In this document: positions 37,921-53,197 of the stretch, piece after piece
Layout: each line of letters starts with the position of its first letter
How positions within the stretch are numbered: the stretch's first letter is position 1
Assembly: GCF_004359615.1 (NCBI RefSeq)
Contig: NZ_SCWA01000011.1
Span: 1-64,000 of the forward strand
Reading direction: 5' to 3'
DNA length: 64,000 nt
Source: Macrococcus brunensis
GTDB taxonomy: Bacteria; Bacillota; Bacilli; Staphylococcales; Staphylococcaceae
Notes under the pieces: generated by a model
Seen by the model: only the letters and a program-made list of their open reading frames with translations
Databases searched by the model: none
Told to the model about the DNA's origin: nothing
Made by a program: the position numbers and the translations under genes

Positions 37921-38017
37921 TTTTATACTAAACTAGGGATAATGGAGGCGATTATGAGATGGAAACATACGTTTGGGATGTGCGTAACTATGTGCATGAC
38001 TTATCCACATATCCACA
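37873..38017 (+). promoter_or_regulatory. Cluster of DnaA boxes between prmC and tsaC
   Basis: Perfect matches to TTATNCACA are at 37873-37881 (+), 37905-37913 (-) and 38001-38009 (+, TTATCCACA). One-mismatch sites are TTATCCACG at 37893-37901, the complement of TCATGCACA at 37990-37998, and ATATCCACA at 38009-38017. Six sites in 145 bases is far above expectation. From memory, Bacillus subtilis has a DnaA-binding cluster near ywlC, the tsaC homologue. Such clusters titrate DnaA and tune replication initiation. Confidence 0.65.
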
Positions 38018-38969
38018 AATAGCAGAAATTATAGCAGGTTTTAAAGAAGATGAGCTTATCGCGATACCGACTGAAACGGTATACGGGCTGGCAGCAAACG
38101 CTAAAAGTGCAGCAGCGGTCTCAAAAGTCTATGTGGCCAAAGGCAGACCCAGTGACAATCCACTGATTGTTCATATCTATTCGCAGAAACAGATGGACTT
38201 CATCGAAAATATTCATCCGGCAGCTCAGCAATTGATGGATTATTTCTGGCCGGGACCTATTTCATTTATCCTGCCACTCAAGAAAGATAGCCTCGCTGAA
38301 CAGGTGACTGCAGGAAAAGAGACGGTTGCTGTTAGAATGCCGGAAGATAAAACTGCACTGCAGTTACTGGAAATCGTCGGCCTGCCTCTCGCAGCACCGA
38401 GCGCCAATTTAAGCGGTCGTCCTTCTCCTACCAATTATGAACATGTCTATGAAGACTTAAATGGCCGTATACATGGTATAGTTCGCGGTGATGATAGTCA
38501 CATCGGAATTGAAAGTACGGTGCTTGATTGTTCAAGTTATCCATTTAGAATTGCAAGACCAGGTGCTATTACAGCATCCATGCTGGAAGAAGTGGTAGCA
38601 GGTTGCATGACGGAGGCTGATTACACGAGTGATGATGCTCCCATTGCACCCGGCATGAAATATCGTCACTATGCGCCGAATAGCCCGATTCAGTTGGTAG
38701 ATGGTGGTATATCCTCATCTCTTCAAGTCGACCGTCACACTGCAGTTGTCGGGCCGGAAAGCATTCGCTTTCTTGTGACGGGTGGCACTTTCTATCCGCT
38801 CTGTCAGGATGAACAGGATATTAAAGGTGCATCGGCAAATCTTTATGATGTCCTGAGAGCGATCGATCACAATAAAGAAATCACAGAGATCATTCTCAGC
38901 GGTTTTAAACGTGATGAAGCGAGCCAGGCACTGATGAATAGAATAGATAAGGCATCAGCCGGAAAGTAG
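37959..38969 (+). CDS. L-threonylcarbamoyladenylate synthase (Sua5/YwlC type)
   Basis: The enzyme makes threonylcarbamoyl-AMP from threonine, bicarbonate and ATP for the t6A base of tRNAs. The 336-residue protein has the YrdC domain with PTETVYGLAANA (residue ~37), KGRPSDNPLIVH and the SAPSANLSG-like APSANLSGRPSPT motif, then the C-terminal Sua5 domain. GGAGGCGA precedes ATG 37959. The N-terminal coding region overlaps DnaA boxes. Confidence 0.93.
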   Translation: METYVWDVRNYVHDLSTYPQIAEIIAGFKEDELIAIPTETVYGLAANAKSAAAVSKVYVAKGRPSDNPLIVHIYSQKQMDFIENIHPAAQQLMDYFWPGPISFILPLKKDSLAEQVTAGKETVAVRMPEDKTALQLLEIVGLPLAAPSANLSGRPSPTNYEHVYEDLNGRIHGIVRGDDSHIGIESTVLDCSSYPFRIARPGAITASMLEEVVAGCMTEADYTSDDAPIAPGMKYRHYAPNSPIQLVDGGISSSLQVDRHTAVVGPESIRFLVTGGTFYPLCQDEQDIKGASANLYDVLRAIDHNKEITEIILSGFKRDEASQALMNRIDKASAGK

Positions 38970-38976
38970 GAAAAAG

Positions 38977-39402
38977 ATGAAAATAATTTTTGTCTGTACA
39001 GGTAATACATGCCGTAGCCCACTTGCTGAGAGTCTTGCGCAGTCAGCTATACCGTCACATCTTTTTGAATCAAGAGGACTGGCGGCTTTCCCGGGGGCGC
39101 CCGTGTCTGAGTATTCAGCTGAACTCATCAGCAGGCACCAGTTACCAGCAGTCGGTCCAGCAATGGCTTTCACTGAGGAGGATGCTGAAGTAGACTTGAT
39201 TCTGACGATGTCACGCCAGCATAAAAAGAACATCCAGTCTCTTTATCCGGCAGCGAATGTCTATACACTTTCAGAATATGCCTCGGATAGTCAGAGAGAT
39301 ATCGCCGATCCATACGGGGGACATTTTGCACATTATGAACAGGTGTTTACAGAATTAAGAAAGCATATTGACAATTTAGCTAAAAAGTTGCCACCTGTTT
39401 AA
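38977..39402 (+). CDS. ywlE: Low-molecular-weight protein phosphatase, YwlE type (protein-arginine phosphatase)
   Basis: The 141-residue protein has the CX5R catalytic loop CTGNTCR (7-13) and the general acid Asp in IADPYGG. The Thr at position 11 is the residue that gives Bacillus YwlE its phospho-arginine specificity, so it likely reverses McsB arginine phosphorylation in protein quality control. It lies 7 bases after tsaC. The ribosome site is weak (GTAGGAAAAAG). Confidence 0.9.
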   Translation: MKIIFVCTGNTCRSPLAESLAQSAIPSHLFESRGLAAFPGAPVSEYSAELISRHQLPAVGPAMAFTEEDAEVDLILTMSRQHKKNIQSLYPAANVYTLSEYASDSQRDIADPYGGHFAHYEQVFTELRKHIDNLAKKLPPV

Positions 39403-39467
39403 TAAACACTCGAGGAAAAAATACAAATAAGCTATAATGAACCTATTCGAGTAAGGGAGGTCTTAAA

Positions 39468-39920
39468 ATGAAAGTTGCGATTGCAAGTGACCACGGTGGC
39501 TATCAGCATAAAGAAGCCATCAAGAACCATCTTGATGAATTAGGAATTGAATATAAGGACTTTGGCACGGATTCACCTGATTCTGTTGATTATCCGGATT
39601 ACGCGCGTCCAGTCAGTGAAGCAGTGACGTCTGGAGAGTATGACAGAGGTATTCTGATCTGCGGGACAGGTATTGGGATGTCTATAGCAGCCAATAAAGT
39701 AAAAGGTGTCCGCTGTGCACTTGTCCATGATGTCTTTACGGCACAAGTCACTAGACAGCATAATGATTCAAACGTGCTCGCTATGGGGCAGCGCGTCATC
39801 GGAGAGGGTCTTGCACTCCTGATTGTTGAGACGTGGCTGAAAGGTGAATTTGAAGGCGGACGTCATCAGGCAAGAATCGATAAGATTACAGCACTGGAAG
39901 ATGCTTATGGCAGACATTAA
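39468..39920 (+). CDS. rpiB: Ribose-5-phosphate isomerase B
   Basis: RpiB interconverts ribose 5-phosphate and ribulose 5-phosphate. The 150-residue protein has ASDHGG at the N-terminus, the catalytic Cys in [11 protein letters not shown] and ARQHNDSN-like [19 protein letters not shown] precedes ATG. It overlaps the next gene by 14 bases. Confidence 0.93.
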   Translation: MKVAIASDHGGYQHKEAIKNHLDELGIEYKDFGTDSPDSVDYPDYARPVSEAVTSGEYDRGILICGTGIGMSIAANKVKGVRCALVHDVFTAQVTRQHNDSNVLAMGQRVIGEGLALLIVETWLKGEFEGGRHQARIDKITALEDAYGRH

Positions 39921-40437
39921 GACACTGCTCGCAGAACTGGAAGCCATTCACTTCTTCAAAGAAGGTGAGATCTGCGTCATCGGCTGCTCTACGTCAGAAG
40001 TCATCGGTGAAAAAATCGGTACACATAGTTCTGATGAAGTCGCAGAAACCTTTTTTGAGGCCTTTAAGGCTATTGCTGAGAAAACAGGTGTTCAGTTCGT
40101 TTTTCAGGGCTGTGAACACATCAACCGGGCACTGACGCTGGAAAAAACGCTGGCTGATAAGCTGGGCCTGCAGACTGTAACTGTAGTGCCTGTCAGAAAA
40201 GCAGGCGGCAGTATGAGTGCATACGCTTATCGCCATCTATCAGAACCTGTGGTCGTTGAACATATTCAGGCAGACTGCGGTATTGATATCGGACAGACAT
40301 TAATCGGTATGCATATCAAACATGTGCAGATTCCGGTACGGGTCAACACGAAAAAAGTCGGTGAAGCAGTTGTGACAATAGCGACTCATCGACCGAAGCT
40401 GATCGGCGGACCAAGAGCACAGTACGAATTAAACTAA
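39907..40437 (+). CDS. UPF0340/YwlG-family protein
   Basis: The 176-residue protein has [16 protein letters not shown] near residue 24, [11 protein letters not shown], and a glycine-rich [10 protein letters not shown] end, all features of the YwlG (TIGR01440) family. Function unknown; the conserved place between rpiB and glyA is seen in Bacillus and staphylococci. ATG 39907 (GGAAG six bases upstream) lies inside the end of rpiB; translation is likely coupled. Confidence 0.88.
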   Translation: MADIKTLLAELEAIHFFKEGEICVIGCSTSEVIGEKIGTHSSDEVAETFFEAFKAIAEKTGVQFVFQGCEHINRALTLEKTLADKLGLQTVTVVPVRKAGGSMSAYAYRHLSEPVVVEHIQADCGIDIGQTLIGMHIKHVQIPVRVNTKKVGEAVVTIATHRPKLIGGPRAQYELN

Positions 40438-40449
40438 GGGGGATTCATC

Positions 40450-41679
40450 ATGATCAAGAAACAGGATGCAGAGCTTTACGCGGCAATTGAAAAAGAACGA
40501 GCAAGGCAGAACAGCAATATCGAGTTAATCGCATCAGAGAACTTTGTATCTGAAGCGGTGATGGAAGCACAAGGTTCAGTTCTGACCAACAAATATGCTG
40601 AAGGCTATCCGGGGAAACGCTATTACGGTGGCTGTGAGTTTGTGGATATTGCGGAAAATCTGGCGAGAGACCGCGCTAAAGAATTGTTTGGAGCCGAGCA
40701 TGTGAATGTTCAGCCGCATTCAGGTTCTCAGGCTAATATGGCAGTTTACCGTGTGGCACTGGAAGTAGGGGATACAGTGCTAGGAATGGATCTGTCTCAC
40801 GGTGGTCACTTGACACATGGGTCTAAAGTGAATTTCAGCGGTATCGATTACAAGTTCGTGGCTTATGAAGTGGATAAGGAATCAGAAACGATTGATTATG
40901 ATGAGGTGCGTCGTCTGGCACATGAACATCAGCCGAAGCTGATTGTAGCAGGGGCTTCTTCTTATTCACGTCAGATTGATTTTGCTCGATTTAAGGAAAT
41001 CGCTGACGAAATCGGTGCCAAGCTCATGGTAGATATGGCACATATCGCAGGACTCGTTGCAGTTGGTCTTCATCCAAGTCCAGTACCGCATGCAGACTTT
41101 GTGACGACAACGACACACAAAACACTCCGTGGACCACGCGGTGGTATGATTCTCTGCAAAGAAGAATATGCTAAAGCGATCGATAAAGCGATTTTCCCAG
41201 GAATCCAAGGTGGACCACTGATGCATGTCATCGCTGCTAAAGCTGTTGCATTCGGTGAAGCGCTGCAGCCTGAATTTAAAGAATATCAGGAGCAGGTTCT
41301 GAAAAATGCTGTCGCACTGAGCGAAGCATTAAAAGAAAAAGGACTACGCATCGTATCAGGCGGTACGGATAACCACGTCTTTGCAGTAGATGTCACGACT
41401 TTTGGTCTGACAGGCAAGGTTGCGGAAAAAGCACTTGATGAAGTCGGTATTACCACAAATAAAAATACGATTCCTTTTGATGAAAACAGTCCTTTTGTAA
41501 CAAGCGGCATTCGTATTGGCACACCCGCTGTTACAACACGTGGTTTCAAAGAAGAGGAAATGAAAGAAGTCGCTGAAATTATAGCAGATGTACTGCATAA
41601 TCATGAAGAACAGGAAACACTTGATAAAGCAAAAGAACGCGTCAGTGCGCTCGTTGCTAGATTTCCCTTATACCAATAA
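40450..41679 (+). CDS. glyA: Serine hydroxymethyltransferase
   Basis: GlyA makes glycine and methylene-tetrahydrofolate from serine. The 409-residue PLP enzyme has the PLP lysine in [24 protein letters not shown] and [20 protein letters not shown] precedes ATG. It is followed by upp after 15 bases. Confidence 0.96.
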   Translation: MIKKQDAELYAAIEKERARQNSNIELIASENFVSEAVMEAQGSVLTNKYAEGYPGKRYYGGCEFVDIAENLARDRAKELFGAEHVNVQPHSGSQANMAVYRVALEVGDTVLGMDLSHGGHLTHGSKVNFSGIDYKFVAYEVDKESETIDYDEVRRLAHEHQPKLIVAGASSYSRQIDFARFKEIADEIGAKLMVDMAHIAGLVAVGLHPSPVPHADFVTTTTHKTLRGPRGGMILCKEEYAKAIDKAIFPGIQGGPLMHVIAAKAVAFGEALQPEFKEYQEQVLKNAVALSEALKEKGLRIVSGGTDNHVFAVDVTTFGLTGKVAEKALDEVGITTNKNTIPFDENSPFVTSGIRIGTPAVTTRGFKEEEMKEVAEIIADVLHNHEEQETLDKAKERVSALVARFPLYQ

Positions 41680-42324
<645 letters not shown>

Positions 42325-42336
42325 GGAGAGAAGAAA

Positions 42337-43479
42337 ATGAAGAAGATTATGACGGTATTTGGGACGAGGCCGGAAGCCATCAAGATGGCACCTCTCGTTT
42401 TACAGTTGAAGAAAGAAGAAGGTCTGGAGCCGATTGTTGTTGTAACGGCACAGCATAGAGAGATGCTTGATCAGGTACTTGAAATCTTTGATATCACACC
42501 TGACTACGATCTCAATATCATGAAAGCCGGTCAGACACTGACTGAAGTAACTGGGCGCGTGCTGACAGGTCTTGAAGGCGTCATTAAAGAAGCGAAGCCG
42601 GATATGATTCTTGTTCACGGTGATACGACGACGACTTTTGCGGGAGGTCTTGCAGCATTCTATAATGAAGTCGCTATCGGTCACGTAGAAGCAGGACTTC
42701 GTACATTCAATAAATATTCTCCGTTCCCAGAAGAAATGAACAGACAGATGACGGGTGTTCTTGCAGATCTTCACTTTGCACCGACAGATGAAGCGGCTGA
42801 GAACCTTCGCCGTGAAAATAAACCGGAAGACGCAATTGTCGTAACAGGCAACACAGCAATCGATGCATTATCAACGACTGTACAGGATGATTACCATAGT
42901 GAAATCATTGATGCATATGCAGACAAAAAAATTATTTTACTGACTGCTCATCGTCGTGAGAATATCGGCGAACCGATGCATAACATCTTCAAAGCTATCA
43001 AACGAATCATTGATGAACATGAAGATGTGACAGTAGTCTATCCGATGCACAAAAATCCGAAAGTACGTGAAATCGCTGCACAGTACCTGGCTGACCATGA
43101 TCGCATCAAACTGATTGAGCCGCTGGATGTTATTGATTTCCATAACTTTGCGGCAAGAAGCCATTTTATCCTTACAGATTCAGGTGGTGTCCAGGAAGAA
43201 GCGCCATCACTCGGTAAACCCGTTATCGTTCTACGTGACACAACAGAACGTCCGGAAGGAGTAAAAGCAGGGACGCTTAAACTTGCGGGTATTGAAGAAG
43301 AAGACATTTACCGTTTGACTAAAGAACTGCTGACAGATGAATCGATCTATAATGCCATGAGTCAGGCCAGCAATCCTTATGGTGATGGTCATACTTCTGA
43401 GAGAATCTGTGCGCATATTAAGCATTATTTCGGCTTGACAGAGGAGAAACCAACTCCATTCAAGGTTTCAGATAAATAA
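42337..43479 (+). CDS. wecB: UDP-N-acetylglucosamine 2-epimerase (non-hydrolysing)
   Basis: The enzyme makes UDP-N-acetylmannosamine, used for the linkage unit of wall teichoic acid. The 380-residue protein has FGTRPEAIKMAPL, VVTAQHREMLDQ, the HRREN stretch and TDSGGVQEEAP typical of the GT-B fold. It lies 12 bases after upp, with AAGGAGAG. The name mnaA is also used in staphylococci and Bacillus. Confidence 0.94.
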   Translation: MKKIMTVFGTRPEAIKMAPLVLQLKKEEGLEPIVVVTAQHREMLDQVLEIFDITPDYDLNIMKAGQTLTEVTGRVLTGLEGVIKEAKPDMILVHGDTTTTFAGGLAAFYNEVAIGHVEAGLRTFNKYSPFPEEMNRQMTGVLADLHFAPTDEAAENLRRENKPEDAIVVTGNTAIDALSTTVQDDYHSEIIDAYADKKIILLTAHRRENIGEPMHNIFKAIKRIIDEHEDVTVVYPMHKNPKVREIAAQYLADHDRIKLIEPLDVIDFHNFAARSHFILTDSGGVQEEAPSLGKPVIVLRDTTERPEGVKAGTLKLAGIEEEDIYRLTKELLTDESIYNAMSQASNPYGDGHTSERICAHIKHYFGLTEEKPTPFKVSDK

Positions 43480-43576
43480 AAACAGCAAGCAATGATAACG
43501 CGAAAATAAAAAGAATAAATGTGTCTGAAATGTGAACATTTTGTTAAACTTTATTTTTTGAGTTTTTGGCATGGCA

Positions 43577-43605
43577 TTGACACACATTTAGGGCTATATT
43601 ATCAT
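43577..43605 (+). promoter_or_regulatory. Probable promoter of the atp operon
   Basis: TTGACA (43577-43582) and TATCAT (43600-43605) are 17 bases apart; an overlapping TATATT offers an alternative -10 box. The site is about 50 bases before atpI. Confidence 0.6.
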
Positions 43606-43654
43606 AAACCTTGGAATGTAACGGTTTTCATTGCGTTCGAAGGAGACATATTAT

Positions 43655-44008
43655 ATGTCAAGTTTCAAAATCTTTTTTAAGCGTTATCTGCAGTTTTTTC
43701 TCTATCTAATCCTCATACTTCTTGTTGCCTATCTTATTACAGGAAGTAGCTTCGCGTTAGGATTAATCATCGGTACGATTGCTTCGGCAATCAGTGCTTT
43801 TGTATGGCATCACTATCTGTATCGCGCGATCAATAGTGAGTCGCTGTACATCTCTAGTGGTATGGGTATTCGTTTTCTCATTGCGACGATGGCCTGCCTC
43901 TTCTGGGTGAGATTTCCTGAAGCGATCAGCATCTATGGCATCGCGCTTGGCCTCACTCTAACGTATGTCATGATTCTCATACATACATTTATCAGTCTGA
44001 AACAATAA
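43655..44008 (+). CDS. atpI: ATP synthase protein I
   Basis: The 117-residue protein has four membrane helices and is the first gene of the atp operon, as usual. AtpI helps assembly of the c-ring. ATG 43655 follows GAAGGAGA; the upstream frame start lacks a ribosome site. Sequence is poorly conserved in the family, so the call rests on topology and position. Confidence 0.85.
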   Translation: MSSFKIFFKRYLQFFLYLILILLVAYLITGSSFALGLIIGTIASAISAFVWHHYLYRAINSESLYISSGMGIRFLIATMACLFWVRFPEAISIYGIALGLTLTYVMILIHTFISLKQ

Positions 44009-44011
44009 TAA

Positions 44012-44755
<744 letters not shown>

Positions 44756-44760
44756 TATAA

Positions 44761-45012
<252 letters not shown>

Positions 45013-45095
45013 TTATAATATCACTCGTTAAGGCGAAGTCTTTATGATTTCGCCATTCATTTATGACTTTAACTGTGGCGAAAGGAGCGTTAATA

Positions 45096-45614
45096 TTGGA
45101 TTTCTTTATTTTAGGAGCAACTGAACATGTTGACGGTGTTCAATGGGGGACTATCTTTGCAACACTTCTGACATTCATTATTTTACTCGCATTACTGCGT
45201 AAATTCGCATGGGGTCCGCTTAAAAATATTATGGATGAGCGTCAGCAGGCGATTAATTCTGACATCGATAACGCAGCAGCTCAGAACGAAGAAGCAAGAC
45301 GTTATGCTGAAGAAAATAGAGCTTTACTTACTCGTACCCAAGGAGAAGTGCAATCAATCCTTGAAAATGCAAAAGTACAAGCGAAACGTGAACATGAAGA
45401 AATTCTTCATACAGCGAATGCAAGAGCAAACAAATTAGTTGAAGATGCACAAGTTGAAATCGAGAACGAAAAGAAACGTGCAATTGCGGACATCAATGAC
45501 CGCGTTGCTGAACTTTCTGTTCTGATTGCATCTAAAGTCATCAACAAAGAAATTAACGAACAAGATCAAAAACAACTTGTGAGTCAGTATATTCAAGAGG
45601 CAGGCGATAAATAA
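45096..45614 (+). CDS. atpF: ATP synthase Fo subunit b
   Basis: The 172-residue stator protein has one N-terminal helix and a long coiled coil of charged residues. TTG 45096 is chosen since AAAGGAG lies 11 bases upstream and this gives the usual length; the earlier ATG 45063 is unsupported. Its stop overlaps the atpH start by one base. Confidence 0.93.
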   Translation: MDFFILGATEHVDGVQWGTIFATLLTFIILLALLRKFAWGPLKNIMDERQQAINSDIDNAAAQNEEARRYAEENRALLTRTQGEVQSILENAKVQAKREHEEILHTANARANKLVEDAQVEIENEKKRAIADINDRVAELSVLIASKVINKEINEQDQKQLVSQYIQEAGDK

Positions 45615-46144
45615 TGATTATCGCGAAGAAATATGCCGAAAGTCTATTCGAAGTCGGACACGAGCAAGGGGTATCGGACAGCATCAAGAAAGATCTTGAT
45701 ACTTTAAAGACAGTCGTATCAGCTGACCAGTCTTTCCATCGTTTCGCTGAAGATCCACAAGTATCCAAACAATCTCGCATCGAATTTGTTGAAAAGACGT
45801 TCAAAGGTGTCAATCAGCCGCTGATGAATTTACTTAAGATTCTCGCTGAACGTAAGCATTTAGAACTGATTCCAGCAATCAGTGCAGAGTATGAACATTT
45901 TTATAATGAAGCGAATGAACAACAGTACATGAAAGTAGAATCTGTCTATGCACTCTCTGATGAGGAGATCAACGACATCGGTAAAGCTTTCATCAAGCGT
46001 ACAGGCTATAAAAGATTACTGATTGAAAATATCATTAACAAAGATTTGATTGGCGGTATCAGAACGACAATCGGTACAACAGTTTATGATGGTTCAGTTC
46101 AGAATAGTCTTAAAGAAATCTCAAAAGCAGTTCAACAACAATAA
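45614..46144 (+). CDS. atpH: ATP synthase F1 subunit delta
   Basis: The 176-residue stator protein begins IIAKKYAESLFEVG and ends with a segment GGIRTTIGTTVYDGSVQNSL typical of the family (IGG.x.I...D). It links subunit b to the F1 head. Coupled to atpF by a TAATG overlap. Confidence 0.95.
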   Translation: MIIAKKYAESLFEVGHEQGVSDSIKKDLDTLKTVVSADQSFHRFAEDPQVSKQSRIEFVEKTFKGVNQPLMNLLKILAERKHLELIPAISAEYEHFYNEANEQQYMKVESVYALSDEEINDIGKAFIKRTGYKRLLIENIINKDLIGGIRTTIGTTVYDGSVQNSLKEISKAVQQQ

Positions 46145-46163
46145 TCATTAAGGAGTGACATAG

Positions 46164-47672
<1,509 letters not shown>

Positions 47673-47693
47673 CAGAGAATGATAAGTAAATAA

Positions 47694-48566
<873 letters not shown>

Positions 48567-48572
48567 TTTTAG

Positions 48573-49997
<1,425 letters not shown>

Positions 49998-50014
49998 TTT
50001 AGGAGGAATGAGAT

Positions 50015-50422
50015 ATGAACACGTTAGCGTTAAATATTGTTACTCCTAATGGTTCAGTTTATTCTACTGAGCAGGCTGAACTTGTCGTACTACAGACTGA
50101 AGGTGGTGAGATGGGGATCATGGCCGGACATATTCCGACTGTTGCCCCGCTCAAGATCGGTGCAGTACGTGTGACTGTTGATAAAAAAGTACATTATATC
50201 GCTGTAACGGAAGGCTTTGCTGAAATCCGTGCGACAGGCGTAACAGTGCTTGTACAGGCTGCTGAACAATCAGATGCCATCAATATTGACCGTGCACAGG
50301 AATCTTTACGCCGTGCCCAGGAGCGTCTGGAGCATGACAAAAAAGAAGGCGTGGATTATCACCGCGCTGAACGTGCACTTCATCGTGCCATCAATCGTTT
50401 GGATGTAGCCAAATATCGTTAA
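50015..50422 (+). CDS. atpC: ATP synthase F1 subunit epsilon
   Basis: The 135-residue protein has the N-terminal beta sandwich (ending AEIRATGVTVLVQAAE) and two C-terminal helices that can inhibit rotation. AGGAGGAA precedes ATG. It closes the atp operon before a terminator. Confidence 0.95.
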   Translation: MNTLALNIVTPNGSVYSTEQAELVVLQTEGGEMGIMAGHIPTVAPLKIGAVRVTVDKKVHYIAVTEGFAEIRATGVTVLVQAAEQSDAINIDRAQESLRRAQERLEHDKKEGVDYHRAERALHRAINRLDVAKYR

Positions 50423-50427
50423 AACCC

Positions 50428-50458
50428 AAAAAGACTTAGCACGCGCTAAGTCTTTTTT
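50428..50458 (+). terminator. Terminator of the atp operon
   Basis: AAAAAGACTTAGC and GCTAAGTCTTTTT pair around ACGC, then run into T. Confidence 0.9.
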
Positions 50459-50475
50459 TAATTGAGGAGGAAAAT

Positions 50476-50700
50476 ATGGATACAGGTATATATGCACTCA
50501 TTCATCTGGTTCTTCATGTTGTGTTTACATGTCTCTCTTTTTGGGCACTTAAATCATTGAGAACAGAACAATGGTTTAAGGGCAATCACACAAAGCAGAT
50601 ACAGTTACTTCTGGTTTTTGTTAGTTTTGCGCTCGGAAAGTTGGTCAGTGACTTTATGATGGATATCATCTATTTTTCTCAGCAGATGACCTGGATGTAG
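50476..50700 (+). CDS. DUF1146/YwzB-family small membrane protein
   Basis: The 74-residue protein has two membrane helices and the sequence FWALKSLRTEQWF between them, typical of the DUF1146 family (YwzB). It lies between atpC and murA in Bacillus and staphylococci. Function unknown. GAGGAGGAA precedes ATG. Confidence 0.85.
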   Translation: MDTGIYALIHLVLHVVFTCLSFWALKSLRTEQWFKGNHTKQIQLLLVFVSFALGKLVSDFMMDIIYFSQQMTWM

Positions 50701-50783
50701 AGAGCCCGGTAATTAAACTTACTGTTCCATACATATTTTTGATATAGTATAGGTTATAGAAGTTGAGTGGTGGAGGAAAAATA

Positions 50784-52061
50784 ATGGATATGATTTTAGT
50801 AAAGGGCGGAAACCGTCTGTCAGGAACAGTTAAAGTAGAAGGTGCAAAGAATGCAGTGCTACCTATTTTAACAGCATCTATATTAGCGGATAATGGCGTA
50901 AGTACTTTTACAAATGTTCCTCAGTTATCAGATGTTAATACAATCAGTCATGTACTGGACGGTTTGAATGTCAGCGTGAAGCAAGTAGCTGCAAATACAT
51001 ATGAAGTAGATGCAACGTCAGAACTTGAATCAACGGCAAGTTATGAATACGTCAGTAAAATGAGAGCGAGTATATTGGTGATGGGGCCTCTTCTTGCAAG
51101 ATTAGGTCATGCACGAGTTGCACAACCAGGTGGCTGTGCTATTGGATCACGCCCTATTGAACAGCATTTAAAAGGATTGTCAGCATTAGGAGCCGTAATT
51201 GAACAGGAAAATGGTTATTTAGTCGGACATGTAGAGGGTCGGCTGAAAGGCGCAAACATTTATCTGGATTTCCCGAGTGTCGGCGCGACTCAGAATATTG
51301 TGATGGCAGCGACACTTGCTGAAGGAACAACTGTCATCGCTAACGTTGCAAGAGAACCTGAAATTGTTGACTTAGTCGATTATTTAAATGCGATGGGTGC
51401 ACGTATTACGGGTGCCGGTACAGATACGTTAACGATTGAAGGCGTTGAACGTTTAACTGGGACTGCACATACGATTGTTCCCGACCGTATCGAAGCAGGT
51501 ACTTATATGATTGCAGCAGCGATTACACGAGGCGACGTTCTGATTGAAGGTGCCCGCACGGAACATATGACATCTCTTATTTCTAAGCTTCAGGAGATGG
51601 GCGTCACTATTTCAGAAGAAACACAAGGATTACGCGTAACAGTGAATAAGCCTCTTAAAGGCGTCGAAGTTAAAACAATGCCGCATCCAGGATTCCCGAC
51701 AGATATTCAGGCACAGATGACAGCCCTGATGATGACGGCAGAGACTGAAAGTCGTATGACAGAAACCGTATTTGAGAATCGTTTTATGCATATCGATGAA
51801 TTTATGAAGATGAACGGAAATGTCAGAGTCAGCGACCGTACTGCTTTTATTCGTAAGAGTGAGCTGCACGGTGCATCAGTGAAATCAACAGATTTAAGAG
51901 CAGCTGCTTCACTGATTCTTGCAGGACTGGTCGCAGAAGGTTATACACGTGTGACTGAACTGAAGCACCTTGACCGTGGGTACGTTAACTTCCATGGCAA
52001 ACTCAAGCAATTAGGAGCAGATATTGAGCGAACGGAAGAAGATAAAGTAGAAGTGAGGTAA
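50784..52061 (+). CDS. murA: UDP-N-acetylglucosamine 1-carboxyvinyltransferase
   Basis: This is the second enolpyruvyl transferase of the window (425 residues), the MurA/MurAA type by its place after atp. K22-N23 (EGAKNA) and the fosfomycin-sensitive C118 (GGCAIGSRP) are present, and the RIEAGTYM loop. ATG 50784 follows GGAGG by 7 bases; a second ATG two codons on is possible. It forms an operon with the epuA-like gene and fabZ. Confidence 0.94.
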   Translation: MDMILVKGGNRLSGTVKVEGAKNAVLPILTASILADNGVSTFTNVPQLSDVNTISHVLDGLNVSVKQVAANTYEVDATSELESTASYEYVSKMRASILVMGPLLARLGHARVAQPGGCAIGSRPIEQHLKGLSALGAVIEQENGYLVGHVEGRLKGANIYLDFPSVGATQNIVMAATLAEGTTVIANVAREPEIVDLVDYLNAMGARITGAGTDTLTIEGVERLTGTAHTIVPDRIEAGTYMIAAAITRGDVLIEGARTEHMTSLISKLQEMGVTISEETQGLRVTVNKPLKGVEVKTMPHPGFPTDIQAQMTALMMTAETESRMTETVFENRFMHIDEFMKMNGNVRVSDRTAFIRKSELHGASVKSTDLRAAASLILAGLVAEGYTRVTELKHLDRGYVNFHGKLKQLGADIERTEEDKVEVR

Positions 52062-52065
52062 AAAA

Positions 52066-52263
52066 ATGGCTAATTATTCAGGTAATGAAGTCGTTCACCG
52101 CAAAATACCGATGTTTGTGACGATTGTAATTATACTTGTACTGGCACTCATCTTATTTTTAGTTGGACTGATGATGGGTTACGGTGTTCTTCATTCACCG
52201 TTTGGCATCTTTAATCCAAATACATGGACACATATTTTCGAATTGACTGGGAGCTTAAATTAG
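52066..52263 (+). CDS. EpuA-like small membrane protein
   Basis: The 65-residue protein has a basic N-terminus, one long membrane helix (about 17-40) and a short outer tail with FGIFNPNTW. Homologues between murA and fabZ are often annotated as an RNA polymerase beta subunit by error; they resemble EpuA. No enzymatic motif. Its stop is directly before fabZ, with no gap. Confidence 0.75.
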   Translation: MANYSGNEVVHRKIPMFVTIVIILVLALILFLVGLMMGYGVLHSPFGIFNPNTWTHIFELTGSLN

Positions 52264-52707
52264 ATGGAAACTATTCTGACTTTTGATGAAATCAAGAAAA
52301 TTATTCCGCATCGTTATCCATTTCTGCTGATTGACCGAGTTGTTGAGCTGGAAGAAGGTAAACGCTGTGTGGGCATCAAGCAAGTGAGTGGCAATGAACC
52401 TTTCTTTCAAGGGCATTTCCCGGACTATGCTGTCATGCCCGGGGTTCTGATTGTTGAAGCACTGGCACAAGTAGGTGCAGTTGCGATGCTTGATATGGAA
52501 GCAAACAAAGGAAAAATCGCTTTATTTGCAGGAATTGATAAATGCCGTTTTAAAAAACAGGTGACGCCTGGTGATACGTTGAGATTAGAAGTAGAGATCT
52601 CTAAAATTAAAGGGCCTATCGGTAAAGGAACTGCAACAGCAACAGTAGACGGCGCAGTAGCCTGCAGCTGTGAAATTACATTTGCATTAACAGATGCTAA
52701 AGAATAA
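52264..52707 (+). CDS. fabZ: 3-hydroxyacyl-ACP dehydratase
   Basis: FabZ removes water from 3-hydroxyacyl-ACP in fatty acid synthesis. The 147-residue hot-dog protein has catalytic H51 ([11 protein letters not shown]) and E65 (IVEALAQ). It starts one codon after the preceding stop; GGGAGC is a modest ribosome site, so coupling is likely. Confidence 0.95.
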   Translation: METILTFDEIKKIIPHRYPFLLIDRVVELEEGKRCVGIKQVSGNEPFFQGHFPDYAVMPGVLIVEALAQVGAVAMLDMEANKGKIALFAGIDKCRFKKQVTPGDTLRLEVEISKIKGPIGKGTATATVDGAVACSCEITFALTDAKE

Positions 52708-52712
52708 TGAAA

Positions 52713-52757
52713 CCCCTTGTCACATCTTAAAGTGTGACAGGGGGCTTTTGTTTAAAG
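52713..52757. terminator. Terminator between fabZ and ywpF
   Basis: CCCCTTGTCACA pairs with TGTGACAGGGG with a one-base bulge, then CTTTTGTTT. It lies between convergent genes. Confidence 0.75.
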
Positions 52758-52768
52758 TGAGATTTTAT

Positions 52769-53197
52769 TCAGTCTTTTTCTCTTAAAATAGGTTTAGAGA
52801 CCATCATGCGATTAAATGTGCTGATCAATTCATCACCTGTTAACTCATCTTCAACAAGTTGCTCAAGCAGCTGCTCTGCATAAGCCTGTCTTGGTGTATA
52901 AATATGACATTCAAAAATAACAGAAATATGGTCATTTAATTCTTTGATATTTTTAATAGTTGCTTCAAACAAGGCTGGATCATTGGAGGCGCGCGTGATG
53001 ACAACTCTTGTGTCCAGCACGGTGTGGTTTTGCTGATAGGCTTCCATTGTTTCTTTATGTATACGATCAATCAGGATTTCCAGCAGCCAGCCTGTACCAC
53101 TGTTCTCCTTATTAATGATGACTCCATCATGTACGGTGAACTCATGTGTGGTCTCATTTTCTACAATCTGAAACCTGAGTGCTTTAAATGTTTTCAT
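52769..53197 (-). CDS. YwpF-family protein
   Basis: The 142-residue protein begins MKTFKALRFQIVENE and has mixed strands and helices with no membrane segment. It resembles YwpF, which is also located near fabZ and the ssb paralogue in Bacillus. Function unknown. GGAGG precedes ATG by 8 bases. It is divergent from the ssb gene. Confidence 0.78.
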   Translation of the reverse strand: MKTFKALRFQIVENETTHEFTVHDGVIINKENSGTGWLLEILIDRIHKETMEAYQQNHTVLDTRVVITRASNDPALFEATIKNIKELNDHISVIFECHIYTPRQAYAEQLLEQLVEDELTGDELISTFNRMMVSKPILREKD

